From positions 407,979-471,978 of the forward strand of contig MNCI01004501.1 of NCBI GenBank assembly GCA_015680685.1: a stretch of 64,000 bases of DNA. The letters run 5' to 3'. The notes below the pieces were generated by a model. It worked only from the letters and a program-made list of their open reading frames with translations. It did not search any database and was not told the DNA's origin. The DNA is from Gnetum montanum. Its lineage: Eukaryota; Streptophyta; Gnetopsida; Gnetales; Gnetaceae. Made by a program: the position numbers and the translations under genes. Below, piece by piece: positions 12,175 through 24,553 of this stretch (positions are counted from its first letter, which is position 1; each line of letters opens with the position of its first letter).

Positions 12175-13513
12175 ATTACCAGCCATCATATAATACGAGG
12201 GCTAACCATTAGCTTGTTCATGAGGAACCTGATTGCACTATGATTTGTATGAATGTATACTTTGTAACCTAACACATAGTGCCTAAACTTATCCAGTGCA
12301 AACACTACAGCCATTAATTCTTTTTCTGTAGTAGTGTAGTTAAGTTGTACACCGATGATACTCCTACTTCCATAGTGGATGTAATAAGGAAATTTTTGGT
12401 CATCTAACTATGTAAGTATGGCTCCTAAGGCATAATTGGATGGGTCAGTCATTATATGGAATGGTCTGGACCAGTCAGGGGCTTGTAGAATGGGAGTTTC
12501 CACAAGCTTTTATTTTAGAGTTTGGAATGCTCGTTCACATTCCCTGGTCCTTTTGAATGGTGCATCCTTCTTCATTAGTTCTACTAATGGTTTGGCAATC
12601 TTGGAGAAGTTCTCAATGAATCTCCTATAGTAGCCAATGTGTCCAAGGAATGATTGAATGTCTTTGATAGTTTCCAGTTGTCGGGCGATTTCTTGGATGA
12701 CCCTAACTTTATCTGGGTCTATCTCTATTCCTGAATGTGAAATCTTATGTCCAAGTACTATGCCTTCTTGGACCAGCAGATGGCTTTTCTACCAATTGAG
12801 CCTTAAGTTGGTATCTATGCATCTTTTTAGCACTTTCTCTAATCAGTCCAAGGCTTGATCAAAGCTTCTTCCATAAGTGGAGAAGTCGTCCATAAAGACT
12901 TCCACTTTATTTCCTATCTGCTGTTAGAATATGCTTAAGACTAGGTGTTGAAACATGGCAAGAGAATTGCACAAGCCAAATGGCATTTGTTCATATGCAA
13001 ACATTTCCCAAGGACTAGTGAATGTTGTCTTGGCTTGATCTTCTGGTGCTATCTGTATTTGGTTGTATCGACTATAGTCATCCAGAACACTATAATAGTG
13101 ATTCCCTACTATGGTGTTTAAGACTTAGTCAATGAATGGCAACAGAAAGTGATCCTTAAATGTTGCCATGTTCAACAGCCTAAAATCTATACACACCCTC
13201 CATTTGCCTCCCTTTTTAGGCACAATCACCAAAGGGCTAACCCACTCACTATCAGCAATGGGATATATGAACCCAGCCTTAAGAAGTTATTCTATTTCTT
13301 CTTTTACTATTTTCTTCAATTTTGTGTTCAATTGCCTCTGTAGTTATTTTCGAGGTTTCATGGAGGGGTCCATGTAAATCCTATGCTAGCATATCCTAGG
13401 ATCTATTCCAATTAACTCGGGGTGTGACTAGACCACTTGTTTATCACTTTTAGTAGTCTTTCTTTTTGTTTGGGAACAAGTATTGCATTGATGATCATCG
13501 ATTTTCCATTTTC
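12175..13513 (-). pseudogene. A0 reverse transcriptase and RNase H, decayed
   Basis: The minus-strand translation gives an Athila-type RT. Motifs in order: LLKAGFIYPIADSEWVSPLV and WRVCIDFRLLN (about 13290-13170), LDDYSRYNQIQIAPEDQAKT (about 13085-13030), the catalytic box EVFMDDFSTYG (about 12900-12870), VQEGIVLGHKIS (about 12770-12735) and the thumb FLGHIGYYRRFIENFSKIAK (about 12645-12590). RNase H follows: DPSNYALGAI, then YTTTEKELMAVVFALDKFRHY (about 12335-12275) and RFLMNKLMVSPRII (about 12225-12185). The solo LTR cuts it at 12175; the last RNase H residues, ENVVADHLSQLH, are at about 8875-8840. The YMDD-type box reads FMDD, normal for Athila. Several stops are present. Confidence 0.88.
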
Positions 13514-13518
13514 GAGGG

Positions 13519-14627
13519 TGATGAGACATGATATCATATAGGCTGCGATATCACGTACACAATATCGTGGCCATCGCGATATCGCATCCCATGCAATATC
13601 GTGGCCATCGCGATATCGCATCCCATGCGATATCGCATATGCAATATCACGTCGTCCCCTATGATATCTCGTACGTGATATCGTTGTGCACTGTCATATC
13701 TATAAATAAGATGCAGCTCTCGCTTATTTCCTCATCCTAAACTAGAAGTAGGGAAACTCTAGTAGATTGATCACTCCAGAGATAGAATATTTTCCATGTG
13801 CCCGCAGTAGGAGTCCTAAAGTGAACATATGTTTATTCAAGCAACATTGTACCTAAACACAAGTTGTGTACGACAATAAAGACGAAGTTCCTGGAGAAAC
13901 CTTGCAGTGCATGGAATAGGATTTTATTTATTGTTATTTATTACTTTCTCTTAGTAATGCGGAATGAGTACGACTTGATTACAAGCATCTAAGGATGTGT
14001 ACAGATATTCAAGGAACAGATGCTCATTGCAATGTGGAATGAGTACGACTTGATTACGAGCATCTCAATGTGACTACTTGATAACCTAGTGGCATATCTA
14101 GGATCTGCGCTTGGTAATCCCAGTGGTAGTCATGCACCAGGATGTGTACGGATAATCAAGGAATCGGTTGCTCATCGCACTTAGGCTAGATTATTTTTCT
14201 CAACCCTTTCCTCCTAGTTAAGTGCCTCAGTACGACCACTTTGAGCACGTGTGTTACGCGTGGGATCCCAGCAATGATTAGCGTTTGGTAACCACAGTTG
14301 CATCGGTTCAAGGTGTGTACGGTAAGTGGGAATGGATGCTAATGCTAGGTAATTTAGACTTAGTTCATTAGTTAGAGTTAGTTAGTTTCTTCAACCCTTC
14401 ACCTCGATAGCATAGGAGATAAAACATAAAAGACCATAAAAATCATATACCTCGAACTTACTTAACCATACACCATGACAACCACAAGTAAGTCTAGGAA
14501 GACAATGAATGATTAACCCCAAGTGTTCCATGGGGCATGTAGGCACTTAGTCTATGGAGTTCAATTGTATCACGCATGCTATGCTTGTTTTGTATGGGTG
14601 AGTGTAGGAGTACCTTGCCACTCATCA
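13519..14627 (+). repeat. A2 5' LTR (1109 bp) with expanded U3 palindromes
   Basis: Runs TGATGAGAC...CACTCATCA. U3 (13525-13690) holds many GATATC palindromes, including two tandem copies of a roughly 34-bp unit at about 13559-13626. TATA box at 13701-13710. An AATAAA polyadenylation signal (about 13876) is conserved in all family A LTRs. The R/U5 part carries a local duplication built on tgagtacgacttgatta (about 13965 and 14040). Confidence 0.9.
13701..13708 (+). promoter_or_regulatory. TATA box of the A2 LTR promoter
   Basis: TATAAATA directly after the GATATC palindromes. The same octamer and context recur at 20112, 28570 and 63849 (plus strand) and at 25274 and 5480 (minus strand), so it is the conserved core promoter of family A LTRs. 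Transcription would start about 30 bp downstream. Confidence 0.75.
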
Positions 14628-14648
14628 TTGGTGCCATTGTTGAGGACT
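14628..14648 (+). other. A2 primer-binding site, tRNA-Asp-like
   Basis: TTGGTGCCATTGTTGAGGAC directly follows the LTR. The less mutated A0 site (24535-24553, minus) reads TTGGTGCCGTTGCTGGGGA. Both resemble the complement of the plant tRNA-Asp 3' end, the primer known for Athila elements. Confidence 0.7.
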
Positions 14649-14770
14649 AAGTGTTTGTGTGCTAAGTAGAACATAAGAGATCATTTACATTGTTGGGAGC
14701 TTAAATGAACCTTAAGGTTAATCATAAGAAAAATTATATAATGGTAAAATTAGCACACCTATAAGACATC

Positions 14771-17085
14771 ATGTCTTCTTCTTCTTCTCACAAGAGCACA
14801 TCACCTAAGGATCATACAAGGAACAGTCGACAATCAAAAACACATAGCCTAAATCAGCCGATTTCTCAACAATATAGGGTGGAATATACTCATCCCGATG
14901 AGTATATTCCTAATTTTACTTTTATCTTCCATCAAGATAAACAGTTGCACTGGAGAGATCTGTAAGGTAACATCATGTTACCTCTAGATCGTGCGGTCCC
15001 TAACATGCTTCTCCATGCCTTAGCACAAATTTGCATGACAAAATTATATGCTGAACATGTTGCAGCAAATTTTGACGTAAGGGATTACCATCCCATAGAT
15101 CTACAATGTATGAGAAATGCAAGGCAGGAGAGCCAACATACACTGTTGAAGGGCAAGGAGGTCCCGCATGTCCTAAGTGAAACTAGATATGGTGAACCAC
15201 TCATAACGAGTTCTCTATCAAGAGATGTTCCCCTTCCTAACAATGGTGAGGAGGTTGGGTACTAGAACCTACGCTCAACGATACACAACCCTGGTTTTGA
15301 TTCTTGTGAACACCAGCTGTTCACAAAGGAAATAACAACAAAAGACAAGGATGGGCACTTAGATCGTCACCATGATTGGGGCCATAGCAGCCAAAGAGAA
15401 GGTAAGAAACATCGCCATGGCGATGGTTCCCCTTCTTCTTCCCCTTCATCTCATCACTCCCCCTCTCCTTCCACATCAGGGCACAATCATGAAGAGCATA
15501 ACGGAGAGGATAAAAGTAAGAAAAATGAGAGACCTCGACTAGAGAGTCGAGAGAGAGGACAAGGGCATGAACGAAGGGAAAGTAGGGAACAATAGAGACA
15601 TCATAGGCGTCATGAAAGAGATGATCATGACAAGCCCCTACTTGCAACCTGAAGTATGCTTGATATAATGGAGGTAGTTAGGATTCCAACAAGGCATTTA
15701 AAGGATAGTCAGATCAGGTGTTTAGACATGAACAACATCCCATGATTTGAGGGGGGATACAACGTTGATCCGCAACATCATTTACAGGCATTCCACGATG
15801 CCTGTGCCTTACAAAACATAGAAAACAAGTGGCAAAAACTTAAGTTGTTTCCCAGGACACTCACCAAGGAAGCAAAGGGCTGGTACCGGTCCTTAGAACT
15901 AGAAAGCATCAGGAGGTGGAGTACGATGTTAGAGTTGTTTAACGATAAGTATCAGATGTACTCCATAGTGTCTAACTTGCGTAAGTAGATCCAAGGATGG
16001 AAGCAAGGTCATCATGAACCCTTCGATGCTGCCATGACTTGCTACTACACATTGTTACATCGTTGCCCTAGCCATGGATACGCACAGCGAGATCAACTTC
16101 GCCACATCGTAGATGGGCTAAGGCATGAGACTAGAAGAACCCTTGGGACTTATGCCCAAGGGAGACTATCATAACTCAGAGTCCATGAAGTTCATCGCTT
16201 GTTGGAACAAGTAGCAAAAGAAGAAGGGGAGCTATGCAAAAGGAAGAGTGTAGAAAAATACAACCGTGATCCCTCTCTTCGAAAGAAGGGAGTAAAATTT
16301 TGCGATGAAGAGGATGAGTCACTAATCAAAGAGTTGGTAAACAGGAAAACCTTGCCGATTCAAAAGTTAACAACAAAAATAGCGGCTAAGGTAGATGACA
16401 TATGGAGTTCCTTAGACTCTAAAATTGAAATTATCTTTAAAATTTTAGAAGAGTCTAAGGTAGAAAAAAGTAGTGAGAAAGGTAAGACAAAGTGGAGAGA
16501 TTTAGGCCCTGCACATAACAAGAGTAAGGGGAAAATCACTAACTTCGATGTGGTTGTGGATTTAGACACAGACGATGACGGTGGATGTGAGATCTACCAC
16601 TATGACCATCCTAAGGAGTCTAGGGTGTATGCACTTAATCCAAGAATTAACCAATGGCAAACACCCTGAAGGTGTTCTTATCCCCAAGGTAACCCAAGGC
16701 AGTTCCACCAACCGTTAATGTATTATCCAAGTGGAACTCCCCCACAATCCATTGGACAGCATCATCAATGGCAATACCCATAGTCATGGGGGATGCCAGC
16801 GCCGAAACATCAGTACCCTTACTGGTAGCCTAACCCTTATGGATATTATGTGCAGCAGTCGATTTCTCCAAGTGACTCTATGAGTCACCAAACTCCCCAC
16901 CATCACTACCAAGTTCGGGAGTACTTCAGAAGGACTCCTTCTCCTCCAGGAGAAACTCCATACCCACACCATCCTCCAAATCCATCCGCACCTCTTCCAC
17001 AAGTAGTTCCCATAACATGTCCTACTCCAACAATGCAAGGGAAACTTCCTCCTCAGCCTTAGCAGCATCATGCTGCGAGATCTGT
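14771..17085 (+). pseudogene. A2 Gag polyprotein, decayed
   Basis: The ATG at 14771 opens a Ser-rich N-terminus (MSSSSSHKSTSPKD), followed by HPDEYIPNFTFIFHQDKQLH, a His/Ser/Arg-rich linker and the retrotransposon Gag domain (about 15735-16200). Words in that domain include HLQAFHDACALQNIENKWQK, LFPRTLTKEAKGWYRSLE and CPSHGYAQRDQLRHIVDGL. A charged coiled linker runs 16200-16560. The zinc knuckle at about 16585 is ruined: it reads CEIYHYDHPKES, having lost the second Cys and the last one. A Pro/Gln/His-rich tail ends near 17085. Roughly ten stops interrupt it. Gag would form the virus-like particle around the RNA. Confidence 0.85.
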
Positions 17086-17289
17086 AAATATTCAACCCGC
17101 TGCTGGTTTTGACATCTGTAAAAAGAGAAGACCCTTCTTCAGAACCAAAAGCCTAGACAAACTCTTGCAACAACAAGCATTTGAGCCGATATACACTCCT
17201 CCACCATCTAACACTTCGGAGCACCATTCAGTTCAACATCAGAGCCTAACGCATATGGATATGTGAACACATATCGTAACCGATTGGAT

Positions 17290-17890
17290 CAAGGTAGGCC
17301 ACCTTCCCAGGAAACTAACTGATCCTGGAAGTCATTTAATCTACCTTCAAGTTGCCATAAATGAACCACATAGGGCTCTTCTTGACTCAGGCTTTGGAGT
17401 CAACTTAATTTCACAAGAGATATATCATGCCTGGAACCTGCCCCAACTTAAGAAGAGCAACATTCAACTAGAGCTGGTAGACTAGTCCATCATCATTCCC
17501 TTGGAATTGGTGGAAGACATCATTACCACTGTGTGTGGTTGGTCTTACCCAACTGATTTCCTGGTGATTGAAGTCAACAACAATGAAGGGGACTTCCCAA
17601 TTATAATGGGAAGGGCATGGCTTAGTATAGTAGATGCATGCCTTAGGATCTACAATTTTTCCTTGGAAATCTCTAAGATAAATATTTATGGAAATATCGA
17701 GACGAGGAAAGTTCTATGCATCACATACAGTGATTCATCAGGTGATGACATGGAGGAAATACCTCCATGCAGCAGGTGTGCCTTTGAAACTTTGAAACAA
17801 AGATGCCTGTATGTAGCAACCACACAACCAGTAGAAGACATCCCATGGTTGACAGCTACTAGAAGGAGCAACCAAATATGCATGGAATGA
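17290..17890 (+). pseudogene. A2 aspartic protease
   Basis: Retropepsin-like domain. The catalytic motif LLDSGFGVNLISQEIY (about 17374-17421) keeps Asp-Ser-Gly. The flap and second half run through SIIIPLELVEDIITTVCGW, and the conserved FPIIMGRAWLSIVDA box lies at about 17592-17636. One stop sits at about 17485. Protease would cut the Gag polyprotein. Of the three family A proteases here, this is the only one whose DSG is intact. After it comes a conserved C-terminal extension (to about 18010), where the deletion junction lies. Confidence 0.85.
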
Positions 17891-18015
17891 ACTGAAGCAC
17901 TAACCCATGCCAACAATGAAGGCATAGACACATTGGAATATGAGGGTCGCCAACTTCCACCCCTTAATCTAAGATCATCAATTGAAAGAAGTTGGAGACT
18001 TCTTAGAAATTTAAA

Positions 18016-20028
18016 TAGGCACTCATTATTTCAGATCTCTCCCTTTCCACTCAGTCATAGGGGAGATAGCCACCTATGCTAATCATATGAGGCCCTCAGT
18101 TCTTTTTTTATTTTTGTTTTACACATTTTTGTTTTACATGTTTTTTTTTACACATTTTTGTTTTACAACTTTCTTTAACTTTTCTTATTTTTTTTTTTAC
18201 AACTTTCTTTAACTTTTCTTGTTTTTGTTTTACAACATCGTTATACTTTTCCATTTTGTGTGTGTGTGTGTGAGAGAGTGTATCCATCTTGTAAGTTTGT
18301 CACCCAATAAGTGTTTGGAATGATGGTATGAACTATTTTCATATTGATTGCTAATGTTTGGTTTTTGCCTTTAAGTCACAATGTTGATATTAAGGTATGT
18401 TTCTTTTGATATGGTAGGTAATGAGTTCACTTCATCCATCCATCCACTAGTTTCTATGGTCTCTCTCAGCTTGGAAATGTACAGTCCCCTTCTAATAAGA
18501 ACTTTAATGAATCGGTGACTGGGCATTTCTCAAACTAAGGAAGGACTCAAAGATTGAAAAGGGTGTGACTTCAAGGGAACTTGATGCATTTGTATTGGCC
18601 ATTCTCCTGGGTACTTGGATGTTTTTCTTCTTGAGTTTTCTTACCATTCTGATGTTACCCAATTATCGAAAACTGAGACAATAAAAATAATCAAGTCTTT
18701 GCATGGTGTGGTTCTCATGCATAAAAACACAAAACAAAAACAAAATTCATAATTCAAAGCATACCCCTTAGATGAAATAAACTTGGGCTACAAGCACTAG
18801 TTATGGAACCAAAAGTGTTCCCTCTAACTAAGGCCCTTCTCGCTTCCCATTCTCTCCTTTGTTTTGTCGGAATGGTGGTGACTCTTGGGGAAGGCATCCT
18901 TGTTATCCAAGTGGATGGTTTAGGTGAATGCATTGATGCGAAGTCACTGGATGTGGTTGGTTTGAGGCCAGACTTGGAATGGGATTTGCTAAGTCACATT
19001 AATCATGAACTACACAAGGGGTTGTACACCACCTTGTTCTCGAGATTCCATTCCATTCTATTCTCTCCATCCTTCTCTCTATTGTTCACCTCATTGCCAG
19101 TTGTATCATTAGTGTATATATTTGGGTTGATGTATTTTTTTCTTTTTGGTGAATTCTTGCGGTTAAGACTTTAATTCTTATTCCAAATGACATTCCCAGA
19201 GCCTATGGACTCTTTGGATGTGGGTTTGTTAGGGCATTAAAGGGCATGAGCCTGCTTTGGGGAGGACCCACTAACATTCCTATTTGGTGCACCAGTTAAC
19301 TTCTTTTCCCTAACATTTTTGCAATTAATTTTATTTTTTTCATTACCATCTTGACATCCATTTCCTCAATGTTATAGTTGTCCCTTTTTATCTATCTTTC
19401 TTACTCCTTTCCTTTCTCCATTCTAATGCTACTGGAGATTCGTGATTAGTCATGGGGGTACAGGGCCCACTTTTTTCAATTTTCTCTTAGCCCCAAATTT
19501 TTTTATTTTCTTCCTAACCCCTACACCTTCGATAGTCATCATTAATATATCTCCCGATCCATATCAGCCATACCACAACCTAGCCAATGAACTTTCACTA
19601 TAGCAAGGTATCAATTACATGATGATTCATTTACCCTTGCTAATATAAGATTGTGTTGTGTGTGTAGATGGCAATCATGCAACAACTGACCAAATCTGGA
19701 GGGAACACTTGGAATGGAGCAGCACTAGAAGTAGTTATGCAAGGAGCAAGATCGATGGTACGCTTACCGATGGACAACGGAAGGTGCAATCTTGGCATTG
19801 GCAGTAGCAACACTTCTTTCTCTCTCTCTTTCTCAGCTGCCAACTAAGGCCTGATGTCAATGTAATAAGGTGTTTTCCCTTGTTGTCATGAACAAAAATT
19901 TTGTCAAGTCTTGTAATGATTGTCCATTCACATGTCATCCCATTAGTTCCATTCCCCTCAATAATTCCATACCTTCCCAATATTTTGTAAGGAACTTGAG
20001 GACAAGTTTTCATTCAGTCATTGGGGTA
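18016..20028 (+). other. A2 3' untranslated region, deletion junction and PPT
   Basis: Starts at the junction where protease-extension sequence meets CACTCATTATTT. In A0 the matching words lie after integrase. T-rich (18105-18240) and TG/GA simple repeats (18257-18278) follow. A short open frame at 18803-19174 lies in a region shared with A0 and A3 but is not kept open in them, so I do not call it a gene. PPT ATTCAGTCATTGGGGTA at 20012-20028. Confidence 0.75.
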
Positions 20029-21038
20029 GCCATCGTGATATCACATCCAATGCGATATCACGTACGCGATATCACGTCATCCCCTACGATATCACGGTGC
20101 ACCGTCATATCTATAAATAAGAGACGGCTCTCCCTTGTTTCCTCATCCTAGACTAGAAGTAGGGAAACTTTGGCAAATTGATCACTCCAGAGATAGAATA
20201 TTTTCCATGTGCCCACAGTAGGAGTCCTAATGTGAATGGATCTTTATTCAAGCAACATTGCACCTGAACACAAGTTATGTACGGTAATAAAGATGAAGTT
20301 CCTAGATAAACCTTACAATTCATGGAATAGGATTTTATTTATTGTTATTTATTTCTTTCTCTTAGTAATGTGTAATGAGTACGACTTGATTACGAGCATC
20401 TAAGGATGTGTACGGATAGTCAAGGAATGGATGCTCATTGCAACGTGGAATGAGTACGACTTGATTATGAGCATCTCAGTGTGACTACTTGGTAACCCAA
20501 TGGCATATCTAGGATCTGCACCTGGTAATCCCAGCAGTAGTCATGCACTAGGATGTGTATGGATAATCAAGGAATTGGCTGCTCATCGCACTTAGGCTAG
20601 ATTAGCTTTCTCAACCCTTTCCTCCTAGTTAAGTGCCTCAGTATGACCACTTCGAGCATGTACATTATGCATGGGATCCCAGCAACGATTAACATTTGGT
20701 AACCACAGTTGCGTCGGTTCAAGGTGTGTAAAGTAAGTGGGAATGGATGCTGATGCTAGGTAATTTAGACTTAGTTCATTAGTTAGAGTTAGTTAGTTTC
20801 TTCAACCCTTCACCTCGATAGCATAGGAGATAAAACATAAAAGACCATAAAAATAATATACCTCGGACTTACTTAACCATACACCATGACAACCACAAGT
20901 AAGTCTAGGAAGACAATGAATGATTAACCCCAAGTGTTCCATGGGGCGTGTAGGCACTTAGCCTACGGAGTTCGACTAGATCGCGTGTGCTACGCTTGTT
21001 TCGTATGGTTGAGTGTAGGGGTACCTCGCCACTCATCA
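20029..21038 (+). repeat. A2 3' LTR (about 1010 bp)
   Basis: Ends CGCCACTCATCA before the target duplicate GAGGG. The first few bases (TGATGA) are lost or mutated. U3 has fewer GATATC units than the 5' LTR, about 75 bp against about 165 bp, while the rest matches closely. TATA box at 20112-20119. Confidence 0.85.
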
Positions 21039-21281
21039 GAGGGTCATATACTCCAAACTGGTGGGCAATAATTTCAAATTAAAGGGCTCTTATTTAAATC
21101 TCTCATAAATTTCCAACTTCCCCTAGTTGATGTTTTCAAGGTTAAAGCTTGAAATTTGGAAACGAACTTGCTCTAGTGTGTCTATGCTTTCAATGTAAGC
21201 ACTAGTTATTCCCTCAGTTAGTTCCATGCATGTTAGTGAGTTGTTCTCTTGATCAATCATCAGCCACTGGGTGTCTTCTTG

Positions 21282-21890
21282 TCATGTGGCTACTGCATAT
21301 AGGCACTTTTGTATATTCATGTCTTGTGCACACCGATTGCATATAGGCAATGCTAAAATTTGCATAATCCATGATTTCTGCATGCAATGGCACCCTATGT
21401 CACTGTATGCAATGCATGAAACTTTCTTCTTCTCGATCTTTCCAAAAGTGTTCTTCTTGGATATTTCTAGGGAAAGATCATGAATTCCTAGGCGTGCATC
21501 TATAGTACTTAACCATGCTCTTCCCATTATTATTGGGAAGTCCCCTTTACCATTGTTTACTTGTATCAATGGGAAATCATCTAGATACAACCACCCACAT
21601 ATAGTGGTAACGATGTCCATTACTAGTCCCAAGGGGACAATGATGGACTGGTTGGCCAGCCCTAGTTGAATGTTACTCTTCCTTAAGGAAGGCAGGTTCT
21701 AGGCTTTATACATCTCTTGTGATATTAGGTTGAGTCCAAAACTTGAGTCCAAAAGAGCTTTACATGGTTCATTCCCAGTGACTTGGAGATAGGTTAAAGG
21801 ACTTCCAGGATTAGAGAATTTCTTGGGAAGGTGGCCCACCTTAATCCAGTCAATGACTGCATGTGTTAACATAACCATGTGCATTAAACA
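21282..21890 (-). pseudogene. A0 aspartic protease
   Basis: Minus strand. Catalytic region ALLDSSFGLNLISQEMYKA (about 21757-21699), then ANQSIIVPLGLVMDIVTTI and FPIIMGRAWLSTIDARLG (about 21545-21490). The retropepsin Asp-Ser-Gly is Asp-Ser-Ser; a GGT to AGT change explains this and should inactivate it. The C-terminal extension runs on to 21044, where A2 interrupts the element before RT. Confidence 0.85.
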
Positions 21891-21899
21891 TAATTTTTG

Positions 21900-24407
21900 G
21901 GTTGAAGGAGGCCCCGAAGCCTTACTTGATAGGGAGGTGTTCAGATGTTCAACCGCTTGTGATGGTGAGGGCTTGGTTGGATTTTTGGCCCTAAAGAAAG
22001 ATCTTTTCTACATAAGGTTGTTAAAACCAACTGCAGGTTGAGGATTCAGAACCCTCGTGACATTGGGTTGCTACGGTTGAGTAGGGAGTACCCCTTTCAT
22101 TGCTAGAGCGGATGGTAATGGAGCTATTGATGTGAGAGTTGCGGATGGGTTTGGAGGATGGTATGTTTGTGATGTATCTCCCCTATGAGAAGAAGTCCTA
22201 TAGTACTCCCAAGCTTGGTAGTGATGTTGTGGTGTCATGTGATCAACCGAGTCACATGGAGAGATTGGCTGCTACACGTAGTATCCATATGGATCTGGTT
22301 GCTGGTAAGCGAATTGTTGCCTTGGCAGTGGCATCCCCCATGACTGTGGGTATTTCCATTGCTGGTGTTGCTTAATAGGTTGTGGTGGAGTTCCACTTGG
22401 ATAATACGTTAAGGGTTGGTGGAACTACCTTGGGTTACCTTGGGGATAAGGTAACTGTTAGGGTGCTTGCTGTTTGTTAAGTCATAGGTTAAGTGCATAC
22501 ACCCCGAACTCTTACAAATGTGAGATTACTGGGCAACATCCCTTAGGATGGTCGTATTGGCATATCTCACATCCACTGTCATTATCCATATCAGAATCCA
22601 CAACCTCTTCAGTGATGACCATTTTACCCTTACCTTTGTTACGTGCATTTTCCATGTCCCTCTTTTTCTTTTTATCATAGTCACTACCTCGCTCCTTAGA
22701 CTCCTCTACAATTTTGAGAATGGTTTCAAATCTACTGTCTAAGGAGTCCCACATTTGGTCTACCTTTTCCAAAACTTCTGTTATTAATTTTTGGAGTGGC
22801 AAGGTTTTCCTATTCACCATCTCTTCAAGTGATGACTCTTCCTCCTCCTCATAGAATCTCACTCCCCTTTTTCAGAGGGAAGGATCACGAGTGTACTCTT
22901 CCACACTTTCTCTCTTATGTAGCTCCCCTTCTTCCTTATCTACTTGTTTCAGCAATCTATGGACCTAATGGAACATAAGCTTTAATAGTCTCCCTCGGGC
23001 ATACGTTCCAAGGGTTCTCTTAGTTTCATGCCTAAGTCCATCTACAAGATGGTGTAGTTGATCCTGTTGTGCGTAACCATGGCCCAAGCAATGATGTAAC
23101 AGTGCATAATAATGACCCATGTCAATATCCAAGGGTTCGTGATTTCCTTGCTTCCATCTTTGGATTTTATTTCATAGGTTGAACACCCAAGAGTACGTTT
23201 GATATTTATCATTAAATAGTTCTAGCATCGTACTCCACCTCTGAATGGATTCCAGCTCTAAGGACTAGTACTAGCTTTCCACTTCTTTTACTAGTGTCCT
23301 TGGGAACAACTTTAGTTTTTGCATTCGTTCTTGATGTTCTACAAGGAACATGCATCATGAAATTCTTGTAAGTGGTTCTAAGGATTAGCGTTGTATCCCC
23401 CCTCAAATCGTGAAATATTATTCATGTCTAACCTCTTGATCCTACTATCTTTTTGGTGCCTTGTGGGAATTCTTACAGCCTCCGTGATATCTAACATCCT
23501 TCAGGTTGCAAGTAGGTTTTCTTTGTGGTCATTTCCTTCATAGCATCTATGATGTCTACACGGTTTCCTACTCTCCCTTCTTCTATGTTTTGATTCTCTA
23601 GAATGCCCTCGTCCTTGTTCTTGACTCTCTCATTAACGTTTCTCACTCTGCTTACCCTTATCCTCATAGTTAGGCTCCTTATGACTACATCCTAATACTG
23701 AAGGAGAGGGTGAATGTGATGATGAAGGTGAAGAAGAAGGAGAACAATTATCATGATGATGTTTCCTACCTTCTCTTCGGTGGTCCTGGCATCGATCGTG
23801 ATGACGATCAGAATGCCCATCCTTATTATATGTTTATGTTCCCTCGTTGAACACTTAGTGTTCGTGGGGTCAGAACTAGGATTGTGAATCGTGGAGTGGA
23901 GGTTTTGATACACCACCTCCTAACTATCTTGAGGAGGGGGAACATCATTTTCTGGAGAACCTATTGAAATAGGTTCACCACCCTTAATTTCTCTTAAGAC
24001 CGGTGCAGCGTTATGGGGTCCTTTGCCCTTCAAAGATGTGTGGTGACTCTCTTGTCGCAAGTCCATTGACGTTGTGCTTCTATGAGATGGTAGTCCCTTG
24101 TGTTGTAATCACATGCAACATATTCTACATATAACTGTGACATGCCTATTCATTCGAGAGCATGAAGAAGCATGTTGGGGACTGCTCAGTCTGGAGGCAA
24201 TACTATGTTACCCTCCAAGTCTCTCCAATGCAGTTGTTCATTTTGATTGAGAATAAAGGTCAATTCAAATATATAATCATTGTGATGAATATATACCACA
24301 TGAAATTATTGAGGAACTAGTGAATTTTTTTTATGTGTGTTGTGTCGCCGACTGTCGCTTGTATTGGTCCTAGGCGGTGAAGTGCTTTTGTGCGAAGAAG
24401 AAGACAT
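21900..24407 (-). pseudogene. A0 Gag polyprotein, decayed
   Basis: Starts at the ATG at 24407 (Ser/Thr-rich N-terminus). The conserved HDEYI-type N-terminal motif lies at about 24290-24260 and a His/Asp/Arg-rich linker follows. The Gag domain runs about 23440-22990 and includes VNLQNHLQ-like and WYxSLE-like words. A coiled linker runs about 22980-22600. The zinc knuckle CEICQYDHPKGCC (about 22568-22530) has all CX2CX3HX4C ligands. A Pro/Gln/Tyr-rich tail extends to about 22050. Many stops and frameshifts. Of the full-length gag copies, this one keeps the knuckle best. Confidence 0.8.
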
Positions 24408-24534
24408 TTTTGTCTTGTTTGGTGTGCTATTTATCATTATCTTATTTTTCTTTTGGTCAACCCTAAGGGTTCATTCTAGCATCCCAACATTATGAATGAT
24501 CTCCTATGTTCTACGTAGCACACAAACAACTAAG

Positions 24535-24553
24535 TCCCCAGCAACGGCACCAA
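24535..24553 (-). other. A0 primer-binding site, tRNA-Asp-like
   Basis: TTGGTGCCGTTGCTGGGGA on the minus strand, directly inside the 5' LTR. It is the best-preserved family A PBS in the window and matches the pattern known for tRNA-Asp-primed plant elements. Confidence 0.75.

Larger units (their letters stand above)
13519..21038 (+). mobile_element. A2: non-autonomous Athila-like element (gag and protease only)
   Basis: 7520 bp, flanked by the 5-bp direct repeat GAGGG (13514-13518 and 21039-21043). It has LTRs at 13519-14627 and about 20029-21038, a PBS at 14628, gag from 14771, protease to about 17890, a 3' untranslated region and a PPT at 20012-20028. RT, RNase H and integrase are absent: protease sequence joins the 3' region at about 18016. 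It lies in the opposite orientation inside the A0 pol gene. With gag and protease but no pol, it resembles the TR-GAG class of plant elements and would depend on an autonomous relative. Confidence 0.92.

Noticed and set aside
18803-19174. A 123-codon ORF in the A2 3' untranslated region ending in a hydrophobic stretch
   Set aside because: The collinear regions of A0 and A3 do not keep the frame, so there is no sign of coding constraint.
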